In this document: positions 7,894 to 9,320 of the stretch, one piece after another | How positions within the stretch are numbered: position 1 is the stretch's first letter | Layout: each line of letters begins with the position of its first letter | Assembly (NCBI GenBank): GCA_964607865.1 | Contig: CAZSLZ010000127.1 | Location: forward strand, 1-9,320 | Direction of reading: 5' to 3' | DNA length: 9,320 bases | From: CAZSLZ01 sp964607865 | GTDB taxonomy: Bacteria > Vulcanimicrobiota > JAJTBE01 > CAZSLZ01 | Position numbers and translations under genes: made by a program | The notes under the pieces: generated by a model | Told to the model about the DNA's origin: nothing | Databases searched by the model: none | What the model saw: only the letters and a program-made list of their open reading frames with translations

Positions 7894-8002
7894 AGTATTT
7901 GCAAGAGAAAATATAACTAGAAAGCAATACAAGAAATAAGTAATACTAAGATAAATAAATTTTGTTATTACAGATAGAGTACCAAATTCAGCTGGAGGTT
8001 TC

Positions 8003-8007
8003 AGGAG
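8003..8007 (+). promoter_or_regulatory. Ribosome binding site that sets the start of the receiver-GAF gene
   Basis: AGGAG lies 5 nt before ATG 8013. A second GGAGG at 7994-7998 is too far away (14 nt) to be the main site. This favours ATG 8013 over the upstream in-frame TTG at 7962, which has no such site. Confidence 0.75.
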
Positions 8008-8012
8008 CAAAT

Positions 8013-8957
8013 ATGAAAAAAACCGATGAAAAGCTAAAATTGCTTCATGTGGATGATGATGAGATTTTTTTAAAGTTTTTTCAAAAAGCATTTAAAAATT
8101 ATTTTGAAATTGTGTCCGTCCTTAATGGAATTGAAGCTCTGGAAAAATTAAAAGACAGCAGCTATGATGTGGTTGTGGTGGATTATAACATGCCAGGAAT
8201 GAACGGCCTGGAGCTTCTAAAAATGATAAGAAAGAATTTCGATCATATTCCCTTGTTATTTTACACCGAAACTGATTCCCCGCGAATTATCAGGCAGGCA
8301 TTTCTATCGGAAACCTCTGACTATCTGAAAAAAGAGTTTTTTGATAAAACACACAAACAGGAAATTCTGGAATCTATCAATTATGTTATAAAGAAAAAAG
8401 GGATTGACAAAAAAATTCATGATCTTATGAGGCTGGAACGCGGTATAGGCAAAATGGCGCAGGTACTTCTGGAAACCCATAAACTGGGCCCCTGCATAAA
8501 GAAAAGCCTCAGGCAAGTTCTTAACGCCACCGATGCCCAGCTTTGCTATTACATAGAAGAACCTTCCCAGAATCAACTCTTTAACCCTTTCGGCAACACT
8601 GAAAGCCTTGTTTTTGAAGAATCAAAATATCTTGACATTTTCAAGGCAACGAGAGACAACCTTCCGGGCCTTGAAATATTTCATCGTTGGTTTGACCAGT
8701 TGAATTCCCGTAAAACCGTTCATGGATCCATTGACCTTTTTCCCCTTGAAGAAAAGAATATACTGCAGAATTATGGAATGAAATCAATCCTTCTTTTGCC
8801 TGTTTCTATTGATTCAGCCAGGGGCGGGGTTTTTGGTATTGAACATTATAAAACCAGTTATCTCTGGGACAAGGACAGCTTGAGAGTGGCCAAAAAAGTG
8901 GCTGAGATTTTAAACTCTTACATTACTATTTCTGAAAAATGCTTTTTAAGGCAATAA
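8013..8957 (+). CDS. Response-regulator receiver protein with C-terminal GAF-like domain
   Basis: This 314-residue cytosolic protein begins with a CheY-like receiver domain (about 8-128). The acidic pocket is Asp14-Asp15 (LHVDDDE), the phosphoacceptor Asp57 sits in VVVVDYNMPGMNGLELL, the switch Thr85 in LLFYTET, and the conserved Lys106 in DYLKKEF, so phosphorylation is plausible. A helical linker (about 129-160) leads to a region of about 150 residues ending in SILLLPVSI, GVFGIEH and a last helix with VAKKVAEILNSYI. That pattern is typical of a GAF sensor domain. No DNA-binding, histidine kinase, GGDEF, EAL or phosphatase domain follows, so signal output is probably by protein contact, or the domain modulates the receiver. 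No cognate kinase gene lies in the window. The start is chosen by the AGGAG site 5 nt upstream; the longer TTG form would add 17 residues outside the receiver fold. The GAF assignment is less certain than the receiver. Confidence 0.87.
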   Translation: MKKTDEKLKLLHVDDDEIFLKFFQKAFKNYFEIVSVLNGIEALEKLKDSSYDVVVVDYNMPGMNGLELLKMIRKNFDHIPLLFYTETDSPRIIRQAFLSETSDYLKKEFFDKTHKQEILESINYVIKKKGIDKKIHDLMRLERGIGKMAQVLLETHKLGPCIKKSLRQVLNATDAQLCYYIEEPSQNQLFNPFGNTESLVFEESKYLDIFKATRDNLPGLEIFHRWFDQLNSRKTVHGSIDLFPLEEKNILQNYGMKSILLLPVSIDSARGGVFGIEHYKTSYLWDKDSLRVAKKVAEILNSYITISEKCFLRQ

Positions 8958-8988
8958 TTATCCAGACTTAGATGCATATTATTTCCTG

Positions 8989-9023
8989 GAGTTGTTTTCC
9001 TGCAACTTTACCTGAATTGTATA
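8989..9023 (+). repeat. Diverged copy of the 34-bp leader that precedes each palindrome
   Basis: This 35-bp stretch sits directly before the first palindrome and aligns with the 34-bp leaders at 9129-9162 and 9207-9240. It shares GxGTTGTT at its start, ACCTG in the middle and GTAxA at the end. The middle is poorly conserved. It suggests that the mobile or duplicated unit is larger than the palindrome itself, or that all copies arose by old local duplication. Confidence 0.5.
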
Positions 9024-9118
9024 GAGATCGCCACGTCGCTTGGCGCTCCTCGCGATGACGAAGAACAAACGGTGGGGATGGCGTCATTGCGAGGTTTCGG
9101 AGAAACCGTGGCAATCTC
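9024..9118. repeat. Complete 95-bp nested palindromic repeat element
   Basis: The element has two 37-bp arms around a 21-bp spacer. The ends GAGATCGCCAC and GTGGCAATCTC are inverted repeats with one mismatch. The inner blocks CTCGCGATGACG (9049-9060) and CGTCATTGCGAG (9082-9093) are also inverted repeats with one mismatch. Between outer and inner blocks each arm carries a 14-base variable core; the right-hand core makes its own hairpin (GGTTTC, loop GGA, GAAACC). The fold would be a cross: outer stem, two side hairpins, inner stem and loop. The CGTCATTGCGAG...CAATCTC motif is one I recognise from intergenic repeats of many unrelated bacteria. No coding potential was seen. Confidence 0.85.
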
Positions 9119-9128
9119 AATTTAGATC

Positions 9129-9279
9129 GGGTTGTTCCTTACTCACTTACCTGGGCGGTACAGAGATCGCCACGCATCCTGCGGATGCTCGCGATGACGA
9201 AATTCGGGGTTGTTCCCTACTTACTTACCTGGGTGGTACAGAGATCGCCACGCATCCTGCGGATGCTCGCGATGACGAA
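9129..9279 (+). repeat. Direct tandem repeat with 78-bp period
   Basis: Bases 9129-9201 and 9207-9279 (73 bp each) are identical except for three C/T differences, all in the leader portion. Each copy consists of a 34-bp leader (9129-9162; 9207-9240) followed by a left palindrome arm. The arms themselves are identical. The pattern fits recent tandem duplication of a leader-plus-arm unit. Confidence 0.9.
9163..9199. repeat. Solitary left arm of the palindromic element
   Basis: These 37 bp match the left arm of the complete element in the outer GAGATCGCCAC and inner CTCGCGATGACG blocks but carry a different core, which forms the hairpin GCATCC, loop TGC, GGATGC. No right arm follows; the next copy's leader begins within 8 bp. 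It is therefore a half element. Confidence 0.85.
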
Positions 9280-9320
9280 GAACAAACGGTGGGGATGGCG
9301 TCATTGCGAGCCTCGAAGAG
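9241..9320. repeat. Third palindromic element, cut by the window edge
   Basis: The left arm (9241-9277) is identical to the solitary arm at 9163-9199. The 21-bp spacer (9278-9298) is identical to that of the first element. The right arm begins with CGTCATTGCGAG (9299-9310) and then a new core, CCTCGAAGAG, before the window ends. If complete it should close with GTGGCAATCTC or similar about 15 bp beyond the edge. Confidence 0.82.

Noticed and set aside
7962..8012. TTG start 17 codons upstream for the receiver-GAF protein
   Set aside because: It has no ribosome binding site, the added residues fall outside the receiver fold, and ATG 8013 has AGGAG at good spacing.
9024..9320. CRISPR array
   Set aside because: The units are palindromic elements of unequal size with conserved 'spacers' and a half copy. 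There is no regular repeat-spacer pattern and no cas gene nearby.

Overview
The window (about 40-45% G+C by eye) comes from a bacterial chromosome. It holds the 3' end of one gene, six complete protein genes and a cluster of intergenic palindromic repeats at the right edge. The adjacent polyprenyl synthase and dxs genes show that the organism makes isoprenoids by the MEP (non-mevalonate) pathway. This gene order is common in Firmicutes-like and Desulfobacterota-like bacteria. The Hanks-type membrane kinase and the orphan REC-GAF protein suggest a signalling-rich lifestyle. The sequence alone does not fix the phylum; a Desulfobacterota, clostridial or uncultured candidate-phylum bacterium would all fit. 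No phage, insertion sequence with transposase, tRNA, rRNA or CRISPR array was seen.

Layout. 1-156: C-terminal tail of an IspA-type prenyl diphosphate synthase. 248-2137: dxs, followed by a clear hairpin terminator at 2167-2192 that closes the isoprenoid unit. 2312-3673: membrane-anchored Ser/Thr kinase with unusual catalytic motifs. It lies 14 bp upstream of a ComB-family phosphosulfolactate phosphatase homologue (3688-4425), so the two form a likely operon. 4433-5590 (minus strand): an exported protein built from four degenerate beta-rich repeats, convergent with comB and divergent from the next gene. 5591-5787: shared divergent promoter region. 5788-7893: exported GH13 enzyme related to trehalose synthase (TreS), with a very strong ribosome binding site. 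8013-8957: response-regulator receiver plus GAF protein with no obvious output domain. 8958-9320: no gene, but a cluster of nested palindromes related to the widespread 'CGTCATTGCGAG ... GTGGCAATCTC' intergenic repeat. It includes a 78-bp-period direct repeat.

How the genes work together. IspA and Dxs belong to one pathway: Dxs makes DXP at its entry, and IspA condenses the resulting C5 units. The kinase and ComB homologue are probably co-transcribed, but no functional link is known to me. The two exported proteins at 4433-7893 share an intergenic control region and may act together outside the cytoplasmic membrane; this is inference from orientation only. I did not find a convincing new multi-gene system. 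The most unusual items are the repeat cluster, the kinase with altered HRD and DFG motifs, and the exported TreS-like enzyme.
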